A DNA stretch of 64,000 nt. It comes from Kordiimonas sp. SCSIO 12603 (lineage in GTDB: Bacteria; Pseudomonadota; Alphaproteobacteria; Sphingomonadales; Kordiimonadaceae). Below, piece by piece: positions 28,733 through 38,263 of the stretch. Position 1 is the first letter of the stretch. The number at the start of each line of letters is the position of its first letter. The DNA lies in contig NZ_CP073748.1 in assembly GCF_024398035.1 (NCBI RefSeq), positions 2,145,520 through 2,209,519 on the forward strand, written 5' to 3'. The position numbers and the translations under genes were made by a program. Below the pieces are notes generated by a model. It searched no databases and had not been told where the DNA came from. It saw only the letters and a list, made by a program, of their open reading frames with translations.

Positions 28733-29707
28733 ATGAAAGCTGTTCTTTGTGAGGAACTGGGGCTTGCTGATAAGCTGGTAATTAAAGATGTGGCTGATCC
28801 GGCACCAGCGCCGGGCCATGTGGTTGTTGATGTAAAGGCTGCGGGCCTTAATTTCCCAGATACGCTGATTATTCAGGGTAAATATCAGCACCGTCCGGAA
28901 ATGCCGTTTACACCAGGCGGTGAAGGCGCTGGTGTTGTATCTGCCATTGGTGAAGGCGTTTCGCACCTTAAGGAAGGCGATAAAGTTATCTTTATGTGCC
29001 AGACGGGGGCTTTTGCTGAAAAAGTAATGGTACCTGCAATTACGGCCATCCCAATGCCAGACGGGCTTTCTTTTGAAATGGCGGCTGGTATTACGCTTAC
29101 ATACGGCACTAGTTATCATGCGCTCAAACAGCGTGCCCAGCTTCAGGCTGGTGAAACTGTTCTTGTGCTCGGAGCCGCAGGCGGTGTTGGCATCGCGACT
29201 GTTGAGCTTGCAAAGGCTATGGGCGCAAAGGTAATTGCGGCAGCTAGTACTGATGAAAAGCTTGAATTTTGTAAAGCATCTGGCGCAGATGAATTGATCA
29301 ACTATTCAACAGAAGACCTTCGTAGCCGTATTAAGGAAATCACAGAAGACAAAGGTGTTGATGTAATTTATGATCCCGTTGGTGGTGATTATACTGAGAC
29401 AGCTTTCCGCTCAATGGCGCCAAATGGTCGTCATCTGGTGATTGGTTTTGCCGCCGGTGATATTCCGAAAGTGCCGCTGAATTTATGCCTTCTGAAGCAG
29501 GCTTCGCTTGTGGGTGTATTCTGGGGTGCATGGGCGCGCGCGAATCCTTCTGATCAGATCCAGAACATGACTGAGATACTAGGCATGGTGGCGAGCGGTA
29601 AAGTACGTGCTTCTGTAAACGATGTGTTCCAGCTTGAAGAGGTAGAAAAAGCATACGCTTGCCTTACGGAACGCAGGGCTAAGGGTAAGGTTATCCTGAC
29701 GCCATAA
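28733..29707 (+). CDS. NADPH:quinone oxidoreductase-like medium-chain dehydrogenase/reductase
   Basis: Zinc-free MDR family, 324 residues. N-terminal GroES-like domain with NFPDTLIIQGKYQ and PGGEGAGVV, then a Rossmann domain with GAAGGVGIATVELAKAMGA near 144. Structural zinc cysteines are absent. The enzyme family reduces quinones, enones or enoyl thioesters using NADPH; an enoyl-CoA or enone reductase role in this catabolic run is possible. It stands between the thiolase terminator and the patatin gene. Confidence 0.87.
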   Translation: MKAVLCEELGLADKLVIKDVADPAPAPGHVVVDVKAAGLNFPDTLIIQGKYQHRPEMPFTPGGEGAGVVSAIGEGVSHLKEGDKVIFMCQTGAFAEKVMVPAITAIPMPDGLSFEMAAGITLTYGTSYHALKQRAQLQAGETVLVLGAAGGVGIATVELAKAMGAKVIAAASTDEKLEFCKASGADELINYSTEDLRSRIKEITEDKGVDVIYDPVGGDYTETAFRSMAPNGRHLVIGFAAGDIPKVPLNLCLLKQASLVGVFWGAWARANPSDQIQNMTEILGMVASGKVRASVNDVFQLEEVEKAYACLTERRAKGKVILTP

Positions 29708-29792
29708 TAATTAATTTCAATTTCTGGACTCATTGGTCTTGAAATTTGCCGAAGGGCGGATATTTTGTTTTTTCAACGATAGTGGGAAGCAT

Positions 29793-30860
29793 ATGAACGC
29801 CCTTCGCCTTATTGCAGGAAATACTGCAAAAAAACGCATTGAAGAACACGGCCTGACACCAGAATTGGTGCGTATGGTTGTGGGTGCGTCGGGCGGGCCA
29901 AAGTGGCTTGTGCTTCTCGGGCTTGATAAGTTTCTGTTCGGGAAGTGGCTCGCAGGTTCTGATCACACCATTGATCTTGTTGGCTCCAGCATTGGCGCAT
30001 GGCGAATGACAAGTGCAGCGCATCCCGATGCAGGTCCTTTTATTGAAAAATTCATATCCCAGTATTTTGAGTTTCGTTCAGAGCATGCCAAAACGCCTGA
30101 GGCGCTTACTCGAAGTTCTTACGAGTTTCTTGATCGTCTTTTCGAAGGCGGTGAGGCTGAAAAGATTACGGCGAATGCGAAGCGTAATTTGAATATTGTG
30201 ACCGTGCGGTCACGGGGCATGCGCAGCGATAGTTCCAAATTCAAGGAAGGCGCTGCTATTCTTGCATCTGCGGGTGCTAATGCTGTGGATCGTGCCCATC
30301 TGGCGAAGTTTTTTGACCGTGTGGTTTTTCATTCAGGCGAAGGAGTGCCGTGCAGTAGCGCATGGGATGATTTCCGCCGCAAAGATGTGACGCTAACACC
30401 AGGTATTCTTGCCGATGTGCTGCTCGCGAGTGGTTCCATACCTTTTGTTGCAGACCCTATTGTTAATATCAAAGGGGCTCCGGAAGGTGTTTACCGTGAT
30501 GGCGGTGTAATTGATTACCATTTTGATATACCATGGAAGCTGGATGAGGGGATTGTTCTCTACCCACACTTTTATGGGCATATTATCCCCGGGTGGTTTG
30601 ATAAAAGCCATAAAAAGCGCCGTGCGACGGGCGCAACCTGGGATCAAACTTTACTATTGGCACCATCTGACGAATTTGTGCAGACGCTGCCGGGTGGAAA
30701 AATTCCAGATCGGAACAATTTCACAGATATGACCGATGATGATCGACTGGCCTATTGGACGATTGTAATCAATGAAAGCGAACGATTAGCTGATGAATTT
30801 GCAGCGTGCCTCGATAACCCCGATATGCTTCTGGCGCGTATGGAGGCAGCGCCGCAATAG
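29793..30860 (+). CDS. Patatin-like phospholipase
   Basis: 355 residues from ATG 29793 (GGGAAG upstream; an earlier in-frame start would add 20 unrelated residues). The patatin dyad is visible: oxyanion ASGGPKW, nucleophile elbow GSSIGAWR, and aspartate in DGGVIDYHFD. Likely a lipid acyl hydrolase releasing fatty acids that the downstream acyl-CoA synthetase (33 bases away) could activate. No signal peptide is evident, so it is probably cytoplasmic or membrane-associated. Confidence 0.85.
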   Translation: MNALRLIAGNTAKKRIEEHGLTPELVRMVVGASGGPKWLVLLGLDKFLFGKWLAGSDHTIDLVGSSIGAWRMTSAAHPDAGPFIEKFISQYFEFRSEHAKTPEALTRSSYEFLDRLFEGGEAEKITANAKRNLNIVTVRSRGMRSDSSKFKEGAAILASAGANAVDRAHLAKFFDRVVFHSGEGVPCSSAWDDFRRKDVTLTPGILADVLLASGSIPFVADPIVNIKGAPEGVYRDGGVIDYHFDIPWKLDEGIVLYPHFYGHIIPGWFDKSHKKRRATGATWDQTLLLAPSDEFVQTLPGGKIPDRNNFTDMTDDDRLAYWTIVINESERLADEFAACLDNPDMLLARMEAAPQ

Positions 30861-30893
30861 TTTATTCGTTCGTGTTGGGAAGAAGGGAAGAAA

Positions 30894-32597
30894 ATGGGTG
30901 CACCATTTTTAAGTGACGTACCGTTTGATGAAACAGATATGCTGGCGAACCACATGGGGGATATGGTGAACCATGCGGTAGCCGAACATGGTGAAAAGCC
31001 ATCGTTTAGCTGTATTTTGCCAACAGGCCATTATCAAACACTGAATTTTAAAGAACTAGGCAGATATTCTGATGCCGTAGCTGCGTATCTGCGGGAAGAG
31101 CTTGGCTTACGCCGCGGTGATGTGGTTGCGATCCAGTCACCAAACGCACTGGCATATCCTGTTCTGGCTTTTGGTGTGTTTAAAGCAGGCCTTACCATCA
31201 CGAATGTGAATCCGCTTTATACGCCGGATGAAACCAATCACCAGCTTAAGGATAGCGGTGCGAAGGTTTGGTTTGTCATTGATGTATTTGGTGACCGTAT
31301 TAAGGAATCTACCGAAGGCACCAATGTGGAACGTATCTATAAGCTTTCAGTGCTTGATTTCTTCCCGCCGGTTCAGAAAGCACTGCTTGGTTTTGCTATG
31401 CGCTATGTGAAGAAGATTGTTCCAGCTTTCGAGGGTGATGCAGCAGGTACGATGGCGAGTGTTATTAAGACGGGGCTTAAGCACGTGGATGCTGGCGCTG
31501 ATCTGGCCTATTACATGCGGAACCTAACGCTCGATGATGTGGCGATCTACCAATATACGGGCGGTACAACGGGACGCAGTAAAGGGGCTGAGCTTACCCA
31601 CAGGAATGTGGTGGGGAATATCTCACAGTCTAAAAAGCGGGATGATGCTCCGGAGCAGGATGAGAACGACTGTATGATGCTGCTCTTGCCGCTTTATCAC
31701 GTATATGCTTTGGCGGTTGGTGCGCTGAACTGTATGTATTCAGGCACGCATGTAGCGCTTGTGCCTTCTCCAAGGCCACTTTCTAACCTAAAGCCGGTTT
31801 TCGAGAAATTTAACATCACTATCCTGCCAGGGATTAATACCCTTTATATCGGCTTGATGCAGGAAGAGTGGTTTAAATCAAATCCGCCCAAGAACCTGCG
31901 TCTGTGTTTCTCTGGTGCTGCGCCGCTGCAGCCTGCTACAGCTGAAGCTTGGGAAGAAATGACAGGGGCCGCTATCTATGAAGGTTACGGCCTGACTGAA
32001 GGAACGTGTGTTGTATCTTCCATGCCGTTCAATAAACCACCAAAGCGCGGTACATGCGGTATTCCTGTACCGGGTACTGAAGTGCGTATTGTGAGCGATG
32101 TTGGGGAAACCCTCGGCCGTAATGAGGCTGGCGAGATTTGGGTTAAAGGCCCTCAGATCATGAAAGGTTACCTGAATAACGAGCAGGCCACGACAGATAC
32201 TATTGTAGATGGCTGGCTGCGCACAGGTGATGTAGGTATGATCGATGACGAGGGTTATCTCTCTATCGTTGACCGTATCAAGGATATGGTGATTGTCTCC
32301 GGCTTTAACGTATATCCAGCGGATGTTGAGGACGTTCTGACCAATTTTGATAAAGTTGGTGAGGCCGCAGTTGTTGGGGTGCCGGATGATGAAACTGGTG
32401 AACGTGTTGTTGCCTATATCGTGAAAGGTGATCCATCACTTTCTGAAGAGGAAGTGCATGAACACTGTGCAGAACATTTGACTAATTACAAAAGACCCAA
32501 GACAATCAGGTTCATTGATGAACTTCCTAAATCTCCGATCGGGAAAGTTCTTCGTCGTGAACTGAGAGATGATGCGCGCGGTGCAGCCGCAGAATAG
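30894..32597 (+). CDS. Long-chain-fatty-acid-CoA ligase (FadD-like)
   Basis: AMP-forming ligase of 567 residues. P-loop QYTGGTTGRSKGA, EGYGLTEGT, WLRTGDVGMIDDEGYLSIVDRIKDM with the linker of fatty-acyl-CoA synthetases, and KSPIGKVLRREL with the catalytic lysine. It activates fatty acids for beta-oxidation. AAGGGAAG precedes the ATG. Neighbours are a patatin upstream and an SDR 8 bases downstream. Closest in layout to FadD, but chain length is not determinable. Confidence 0.92.
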   Translation: MGAPFLSDVPFDETDMLANHMGDMVNHAVAEHGEKPSFSCILPTGHYQTLNFKELGRYSDAVAAYLREELGLRRGDVVAIQSPNALAYPVLAFGVFKAGLTITNVNPLYTPDETNHQLKDSGAKVWFVIDVFGDRIKESTEGTNVERIYKLSVLDFFPPVQKALLGFAMRYVKKIVPAFEGDAAGTMASVIKTGLKHVDAGADLAYYMRNLTLDDVAIYQYTGGTTGRSKGAELTHRNVVGNISQSKKRDDAPEQDENDCMMLLLPLYHVYALAVGALNCMYSGTHVALVPSPRPLSNLKPVFEKFNITILPGINTLYIGLMQEEWFKSNPPKNLRLCFSGAAPLQPATAEAWEEMTGAAIYEGYGLTEGTCVVSSMPFNKPPKRGTCGIPVPGTEVRIVSDVGETLGRNEAGEIWVKGPQIMKGYLNNEQATTDTIVDGWLRTGDVGMIDDEGYLSIVDRIKDMVIVSGFNVYPADVEDVLTNFDKVGEAAVVGVPDDETGERVVAYIVKGDPSLSEEEVHEHCAEHLTNYKRPKTIRFIDELPKSPIGKVLRRELRDDARGAAAE

Positions 32598-32605
32598 GAT
32601 ACTTT

Positions 32606-33364
32606 ATGGATCTTGGGTTTAAGGGAAAGCGGGTTCTGGTAACAGGCGGAACCCGTGGTATTGGTGCCGCAATCATTGATGGTTTCTTAGCCGAAGGCGC
32701 CACTGTTGCCTTCTGTGCCAGAAATCAGGATGAAGTAACGGCGAGAGTGTCTGATCTTAAATCCAAGGGCTATCAGGTTTTTGGTAGCGCTTGTGATGTC
32801 GCGGACCCAAATGCCTACGTAAGTTGGATTAACACTGCTATCGCTGAACTAGGTGGCCTTGATGTATTTGTACCCAATGTAAGTGGTGGTGCAAACGCAG
32901 GCGAAGAAGGCTGGAAAGCAGCCTTTGATGTTGATCTTATGGCAACGGTACGCGGCTGTGAAGCTGTTGTACCTCACCTTGCTCAATCCCGTGGTGCTAT
33001 TACCGTCATTGCCAGTATTGCTGGTCTTGAAGGCTCTGGCGGAGGTCCGTCACCCTATAATACAGTGAAAGCAGGCCTTATTACATACGCAAGCCAATTG
33101 GGTGAAATTGCTGCTCCGCATGGTGTGCGGGTGAATAGTGTATCGCCAGGACCAGTGCATGTGGATGATGGTTTCTGGGGTGACGTTGAACGTTCTCAAC
33201 CCGATATGTATAAGGCCGTTGCAGCACGACATCCGCAAGGTAGATTAGCGACATGTGAGGAAGTGGCGAACGCTGTTTTATTCCTTTCAAGTAGTAAAGC
33301 ATCCTGGGTTACGAGAACCAATATGGTGGTCGACGGCGGCTTCACAAACAGGGTACAATTTTAA
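32606..33364 (+). CDS. Short-chain dehydrogenase/reductase
   Basis: 252 residues. TGGTRGIG near 12-19, ARNQDE after beta2 (NADP-type), FVPNVSGGAN in place of NNAG, and YNTVK catalytic motif. The PNVSGG variant occurs in a subgroup annotated as 3-oxoacyl-ACP reductase but found mostly in catabolic clusters. It directly follows the FadD-like gene and ends this plus-strand catabolic run. Confidence 0.85.
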   Translation: MDLGFKGKRVLVTGGTRGIGAAIIDGFLAEGATVAFCARNQDEVTARVSDLKSKGYQVFGSACDVADPNAYVSWINTAIAELGGLDVFVPNVSGGANAGEEGWKAAFDVDLMATVRGCEAVVPHLAQSRGAITVIASIAGLEGSGGGPSPYNTVKAGLITYASQLGEIAAPHGVRVNSVSPGPVHVDDGFWGDVERSQPDMYKAVAARHPQGRLATCEEVANAVLFLSSSKASWVTRTNMVVDGGFTNRVQF

Positions 33365-33445
33365 AATACTAATTTGGTCAGACTTTATCTGTTCGTTAAC
33401 ATTTAAACCGTAGTCTCAAGCTGATTAATTTAATACTTGGGTGTT

Positions 33446-35194
33446 ATGAAACGAGTTTTACGAGCAATTCCTTGGGTCGCAGGGCTTTCGGGTGTATTGA
33501 GTGCTGCGCTCGCATTCTTTTTGGTTAGTGGAGAAATGTTGGGGTATTTGCCCGCTCTTGCCGCTGGCCTTGTTGGTAGTTTGTCTGGTGTTCTGGTGCA
33601 GATGGTGCTTGAACGCTTTACTGTGCGTCCTGAACGGGCTTTCCTTGATGCAATCGCTGCATATCTTGAAGGAGATTTTTCCCACGAAGCTTCTGAGGAT
33701 TTAGAGTTGGCCGATAGGCCCGACCTTCATGAAGCGTTAAACGCAGTGAAAGAAGCCGCGGTACGCTCAAAGGCCCGGTTGATAGAATTCTCTGAAATCG
33801 AACAAAACCTTCAACAAGTAGTGCAGGATAAGCGCCGGAATGAAGCTGTTCTGAAAGAGCAGCGAGAAGCTTTTGCTAAACTTGCGAACGAGCTTTCAAA
33901 AGCTCGCGATGCTGCGGAAACGGCGAATATTGCTAAATCAGAATTCCTAGCTACGATGAGCCATGAGATCAGAACACCGCTTAATGGTGTTATAGGCATG
34001 ATCGACCTGCTTTCGGATACACGACTTGATGAAAATCAGCGCTATTTCGCGGAAACACTACAACAGTCTGGCCAAAGTCTGCTGGCGGTAATTAATGATA
34101 TCCTTGATATCTCTAAGCTTGAAGCGGGTAAGGTTGAACTGGATTATCAAGGCACAAGGCTGGATTGGGTTATTGCTGATGCTGTACAGTTCCTTGGTTC
34201 CAAGGCTCAGGAAAAAAGCCTCGACGTCATCTGGAATTCTTCCAATAAGATCCCCGAAGTTATTATTTCTGACCCAACGCGTCTCCGGCAAATTCTTTTT
34301 AACTTGCTTGGGAATGCCATTAAATTCACTGAAGTTGGGAAGGTGGAAATTAACGCTGAACACGTAAATACCGTGCAGGGTGAACATACTATCAAAGTTT
34401 CTGTAACAGATACTGGTATTGGTATTTCGGAAGAAGCGCAGAAGAAGCTGTTCCAGAAGTTTATGCAGGCAGATGCCTCAACAACACGCCGATTTGGTGG
34501 AACGGGTCTTGGTCTGGCGATCTGTAAGCAATTGGTGACCTTGCTTGGCGGTGAAATTAACGTAGAAAGCAGGGAGCTCGCGGGCTCCACTTTCTGGTTT
34601 ACCTTTAAGTGTAAAGCAGGTTCTGTGGATGATTTACCTGCTGATAATGAGCTCAATCAAGCCGTGACAATTTCAAGCGTTGCAATCAGCAAGAAGCTTA
34701 AAGTTCTCGTGGTTGATGATAATGTGATTAACCAGAAAATTCTTGCCAGTATGCTTGGAAAAATTGGTCACGATGTCATGGTGGTTTCTAATGGTGCAGA
34801 AGCGTGCAGCGAAGCTGAAAACCAAGATTTTGATATGATCCTTATGGATATTCATATGCCAGTTCTTGGCGGTATTGATGCCACCAAATGGATCCGCGCA
34901 ATGGATGGTGATAAAGCTAAAATCCCGATTGTTGGCTGTACCGCAGATGCTTTCCCTGAGCAGTTAGAGAAATTTAAAGCGGCAGGAATGGAAGATGTTG
35001 TTACCAAGCCTGTGAATAAAGGGCGCCTGTTAACGGTGATGAACACAGTGTTGGGCGAAGAGATCCATACATTTGCTTTGGAAAAAGCTGAGAAACCCGC
35101 GGCTCCTAAACCAGTAAAAGAAATTAGTATCAAGGAAGAACTGATAGAGAAGAAGGATGATCCCTTGTCTTCTCTATTGGAAGAATTAGGCTAA
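33446..35194 (+). CDS. Hybrid sensor histidine kinase/response regulator
   Basis: 582 residues from ATG 33446 (a TTG at 33437 would add three). Two membrane helices at about 6-27 and 30-54 joined by a very short loop; a coiled linker; HisKA with the phosphorylated H173 in [13 protein letters not shown]; HATPase with N box NLLGNAIKF at 286-294 and GTGLGL; receiver domain from KVLVVDDN with phospho-acceptor D468 in MDIHMP. There is almost no periplasmic sensor and no HPt or DNA-binding output, so signalling must pass to another protein. Stimulus unknown. Confidence 0.93.
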   Translation: MKRVLRAIPWVAGLSGVLSAALAFFLVSGEMLGYLPALAAGLVGSLSGVLVQMVLERFTVRPERAFLDAIAAYLEGDFSHEASEDLELADRPDLHEALNAVKEAAVRSKARLIEFSEIEQNLQQVVQDKRRNEAVLKEQREAFAKLANELSKARDAAETANIAKSEFLATMSHEIRTPLNGVIGMIDLLSDTRLDENQRYFAETLQQSGQSLLAVINDILDISKLEAGKVELDYQGTRLDWVIADAVQFLGSKAQEKSLDVIWNSSNKIPEVIISDPTRLRQILFNLLGNAIKFTEVGKVEINAEHVNTVQGEHTIKVSVTDTGIGISEEAQKKLFQKFMQADASTTRRFGGTGLGLAICKQLVTLLGGEINVESRELAGSTFWFTFKCKAGSVDDLPADNELNQAVTISSVAISKKLKVLVVDDNVINQKILASMLGKIGHDVMVVSNGAEACSEAENQDFDMILMDIHMPVLGGIDATKWIRAMDGDKAKIPIVGCTADAFPEQLEKFKAAGMEDVVTKPVNKGRLLTVMNTVLGEEIHTFALEKAEKPAAPKPVKEISIKEELIEKKDDPLSSLLEELG

Positions 35195-35197
35195 AAG

Positions 35198-35225
35198 AAA
35201 AGGCAGAGTTGATACTCTGCCTTTT
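35198..35225. terminator. Bidirectional intrinsic terminator
   Basis: Stem aaaaggcagagt / actctgcctttt with a TGAT loop, followed by a T run on the plus strand and mirrored by an A run on the left. It lies between the kinase gene and the convergent isoaspartyl peptidase gene. Confidence 0.9.
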
Positions 35226-35235
35226 TTATTTTGAA

Positions 35236-36237
35236 TTATTTTGAGCCGTAAAGTGCGGTCGTTGCAGGTTTGTTACTGGCGACCACCCCTCTGTACATGC
35301 CTGCTGAATTGAAGGTGAGGGCATAATTGCCGTCCTTATCAACAGCGATAATACCGCCACTGCCACCCATTTCTACCAGCTGTTTCATAACTACAGCGTC
35401 AGCGGCTTCCTTTAGGGATTGACCACCATATTCCATCATCGCACAGATATTGCGAGCGACAGTTGCACGAATAAAATACTCACCGTGCCCTGTGCCTGAT
35501 ACACCGCAGCTTTCATTGTTGGCGTATGTACCAGCGCCTATGATTGGGCTATCGCCTACACGGCCATGGGATTTATTTGTCATACCACCTGTTGAAGTAC
35601 CTGCGGCAATATTGCCGTGTTTATCAAGTGCAACAGCACCAACTGTACCGAATTTGTAATCTACAGGATTATCAAGTTGTGCTTTTTCATTGGCTTTAGC
35701 GCGCAAAAGTTGCTGCCAACGAACATCAGTGCGGAAATAACTATCTGGTGCGCGTTCGATATCGTGTTTTTTCGCGAATTTTTCAGCACCTTTTCCCTGC
35801 ATCATCACATGAACAGATTTTTCCATAACCGCACGTGCGAGTGTGATAGGGTTTTTGATATTCCGAACCCCAGATACAGCACCTGTATTCAGGGTTTTAC
35901 CGTCCATAATGCTGCTATCGAGCTCATTTTTGCCATTTGCCGCAAACACAGCTCCTCGGCCCGCATTGAAGAGCGGAGAATTTTCCAGGATTTTGATCGT
36001 TGCAGTGATGGCATCCATTGAGCTGCCACCATTTTTAAGAATGGTTTCACCGGCCAGAAGGGCTTCGTTAAGTTTAGCATGGATTTTCGCTTCACGTTCT
36101 TTCGTCAGGCGTTCTGGTGTAATGTTTCCAGCGCCTCCGTGGATAACCATGATATATTCAGGGCGTTCAGTTTTTGCGAATCCCTCATAAGAAACAAACA
36201 AAAGTAATGCTACTATTGAAAATATTTTAACCCACAT
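35236..36237 (-). CDS. Exported isoaspartyl peptidase/plant-type L-asparaginase
   Basis: Ntn-hydrolase that self-cleaves before a threonine. 333 residues; N-terminal signal peptide (MWVKIFSIVALLLFVSYEGFA). HGGAGNITPER near 33, FNAGRGAVF, then GTVGAVALD with predicted nucleophile T198, then STGGMTNKSHGRVGDSPIIGAGTYA. It removes isoaspartyl residues from peptides or hydrolyses asparagine, here probably in the periplasm. I chose ATG 36237 because GGAGGG precedes it and the signal peptide then starts at the N-terminus; the frame is open 19 codons further. It is divergent from a DUF885 gene. Confidence 0.9.
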   Translation of the reverse strand: MWVKIFSIVALLLFVSYEGFAKTERPEYIMVIHGGAGNITPERLTKEREAKIHAKLNEALLAGETILKNGGSSMDAITATIKILENSPLFNAGRGAVFAANGKNELDSSIMDGKTLNTGAVSGVRNIKNPITLARAVMEKSVHVMMQGKGAEKFAKKHDIERAPDSYFRTDVRWQQLLRAKANEKAQLDNPVDYKFGTVGAVALDKHGNIAAGTSTGGMTNKSHGRVGDSPIIGAGTYANNESCGVSGTGHGEYFIRATVARNICAMMEYGGQSLKEAADAVVMKQLVEMGGSGGIIAVDKDGNYALTFNSAGMYRGVVASNKPATTALYGSK

Positions 36238-36323
36238 ACGTGTCCCTCCATTTGACAGCACCTTAATTGTCGAGCATCGTTTGAAAAAACACAATAGCTT
36301 TCAATAATGAGGGGGAACTCAGA

Positions 36324-38087
36324 ATGCGGGCACTTTTAAAAACTGCGTTGCTGGCTGGCTGCGGTTTGTTAAGCGTAGGCATTTCTGCACAGGATGCGGA
36401 AAATGCGGCACTTCAAGCCATTATCAATAAAGAGCGTGAAATCCATTATGCGGAAAACCCGGGTACGGGCCCAAAGGATGCTCCACGTAAATTAGCGTAT
36501 GAAATGCGGGGCGAAAGCGAAGCCGACCAGCGGCGCAGAACCCAAGCATGGTCTGTCCTTCTGGCTGAGTTGGATAATATTGACCTGGGTACACTGAATG
36601 AAGCTGACCGATTAAATGCGGAACTGATGCGGTATCACTTGAACAGCTATTTGGTGTTTAACAAACATGATGCCTGGCGGATGCCGTTATATGCAGACAG
36701 TGGTTTTCATACTGCGCCTGCGCGAATGTACCGTAATATGAACTTTAAATTGGTTGAAGATTATAACGCGTATCTTTCCCAGTTAGAGGATTTGCCAAAC
36801 TATTTGGAAGAAAACCGCCAGAACCTTCAGAAAGGTTTGGATGAAAACTTTACCATGCCGCAGGTGGTGCTGGATGGTTTGTTACCAACCTTTGACGCTC
36901 TCGTTGCTGATAATGCAGAGAGCAGCAGTTTTTATACGCCTTTCAAGGAAATGTCCCGCGTATTAAATGAAGCGGAAAAAAATGAACTGAGGGTGAAAGC
37001 AAAGGACATTATCGAAAATAAGGTTATTGCAGCGTATAGGGATCTCTCAAAATATATGCGTGAGGTTTATTACCCGAATGCGACAACAGAGATTGCAGCC
37101 AGTAAAAAGGCAGGGGGCCGAGCTTACTATGAAGATATGGTGAAGTTTTATACCACCGTTGATATCTCGGCTGATGAAGTGCATGAACTGGGCCTTCGTG
37201 AAGTGGCGCGCATCCGTGCTGAGATGGAACAAATTATTAAAGATGTGAAGTTTGAAGGGACGTTTGCTGAATTCCTTGAATTCCTGCGCACAGACCCACA
37301 GTTCTATGTGAAAACACCAAAAGAGCTGTTAATGCATGCCAGTTATTATGCCAAAATTATTGATGGCCGAATGCCTGCATTCTTCAATAAGCAACCACGT
37401 CAGCCTTATGGTGTTGAAGCTGTTCCTGCGAGCTTGGCACCAAACTATACAACAGGCCGTTATGTTGGAGCAGAACTTGATGCACCACGTGGTGGATATT
37501 ACTGGGTAAACACATATGCCCTTGATAAGCGGCCGCTTTATACCCTTGCCGCACTGACACTTCATGAGGGTGCACCAGGCCACCATACGCAAACAGCGCT
37601 TTCGCTTGAACTCGAGAACGTACCTGAATTCCGCCTTGGCATGTATCCGCATGCATACGGTGAAGGTTGGGGACTGTACTCAGAAAAGTTGGGTATAGAG
37701 ATCGGGGTATATGAAACACCTTATGATCATTTTGGCCGCTTAAGTTATGAGATGTGGCGTGCTTGCCGCCTTGTTGTTGATACGGGCATGCATGCAAAAG
37801 GTTGGACACGGGCACAGGCTATTAAACTTCTGGAAGAAAATTCGGCGCTTTCGAAGCATAATATCCGTGCTGAAGTGGATCGCTATATTTCTTGGCCGGG
37901 GCAGGCACTTGCGTATAAAATGGGTGAGCTGAAAATCCTGGAACTTCGTGCCCGTGCTACCAAAGCATTAGGTGATAAGTTCGATGTGCGTGATTTCCAT
38001 GATCAGGTAATGGCAGCTGGTGGCATTCCGCTATATCTGCTTGAAAGACGTATTGACCGCTGGATTGCAAAGGCAACAGCTGAATAG
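36324..38087 (+). CDS. Exported DUF885-family protein, probable metallopeptidase-like
   Basis: 587 residues with a signal peptide (about MRALLKTALLAGCGLLSVGISA, cleaved before QDAEN). The DUF885 hallmark HEGAPGHH at 414-421 resembles a zinc-binding HExxxxH site, and a glutamate-rich GEGWGLYSEKLG follows about 40 residues later, as in this family. Some members are dipeptidases or carboxypeptidases; activity here is inferred. GGGGGAA precedes the ATG. It shares an 86-base divergent promoter region with the isoaspartyl peptidase gene and ends at a terminator. Confidence 0.87.
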   Translation: MRALLKTALLAGCGLLSVGISAQDAENAALQAIINKEREIHYAENPGTGPKDAPRKLAYEMRGESEADQRRRTQAWSVLLAELDNIDLGTLNEADRLNAELMRYHLNSYLVFNKHDAWRMPLYADSGFHTAPARMYRNMNFKLVEDYNAYLSQLEDLPNYLEENRQNLQKGLDENFTMPQVVLDGLLPTFDALVADNAESSSFYTPFKEMSRVLNEAEKNELRVKAKDIIENKVIAAYRDLSKYMREVYYPNATTEIAASKKAGGRAYYEDMVKFYTTVDISADEVHELGLREVARIRAEMEQIIKDVKFEGTFAEFLEFLRTDPQFYVKTPKELLMHASYYAKIIDGRMPAFFNKQPRQPYGVEAVPASLAPNYTTGRYVGAELDAPRGGYYWVNTYALDKRPLYTLAALTLHEGAPGHHTQTALSLELENVPEFRLGMYPHAYGEGWGLYSEKLGIEIGVYETPYDHFGRLSYEMWRACRLVVDTGMHAKGWTRAQAIKLLEENSALSKHNIRAEVDRYISWPGQALAYKMGELKILELRARATKALGDKFDVRDFHDQVMAAGGIPLYLLERRIDRWIAKATAE

Positions 38088-38107
38088 CATAGTGCGTATC
38101 GTTTTGG

Positions 38108-38131
38108 AAAAGGCGGCTAGAGCCGCCTTTT
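38108..38131 (+). terminator. Intrinsic terminator after DUF885 gene
   Basis: Strong GC stem aaaaggcgg / ccgcctttt closing on a CTAGAG loop, ending in TTTT. Placed 20 bases after the stop codon. Confidence 0.88.
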
Positions 38132-38263
38132 CGATTCTGAATAGATTAATTTTCTGATTTGTTAGAAAAATATTTCCATATAACATTTTTATTAGTTGAA
38201 TAATGCATTGAAAATATGAGAGGGGTGCCCACATAGAGTTTTTTTGTGACCCCGGAGATTTTT

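Noticed and set aside
10575-33364. Complete steroid degradation cluster
   Set aside because: Dehydrogenase pair and MFE-2-like genes recall steroid side-chain breakdown, but no ketosteroid dehydrogenase, seco-steroid or ring-cleavage genes are present.
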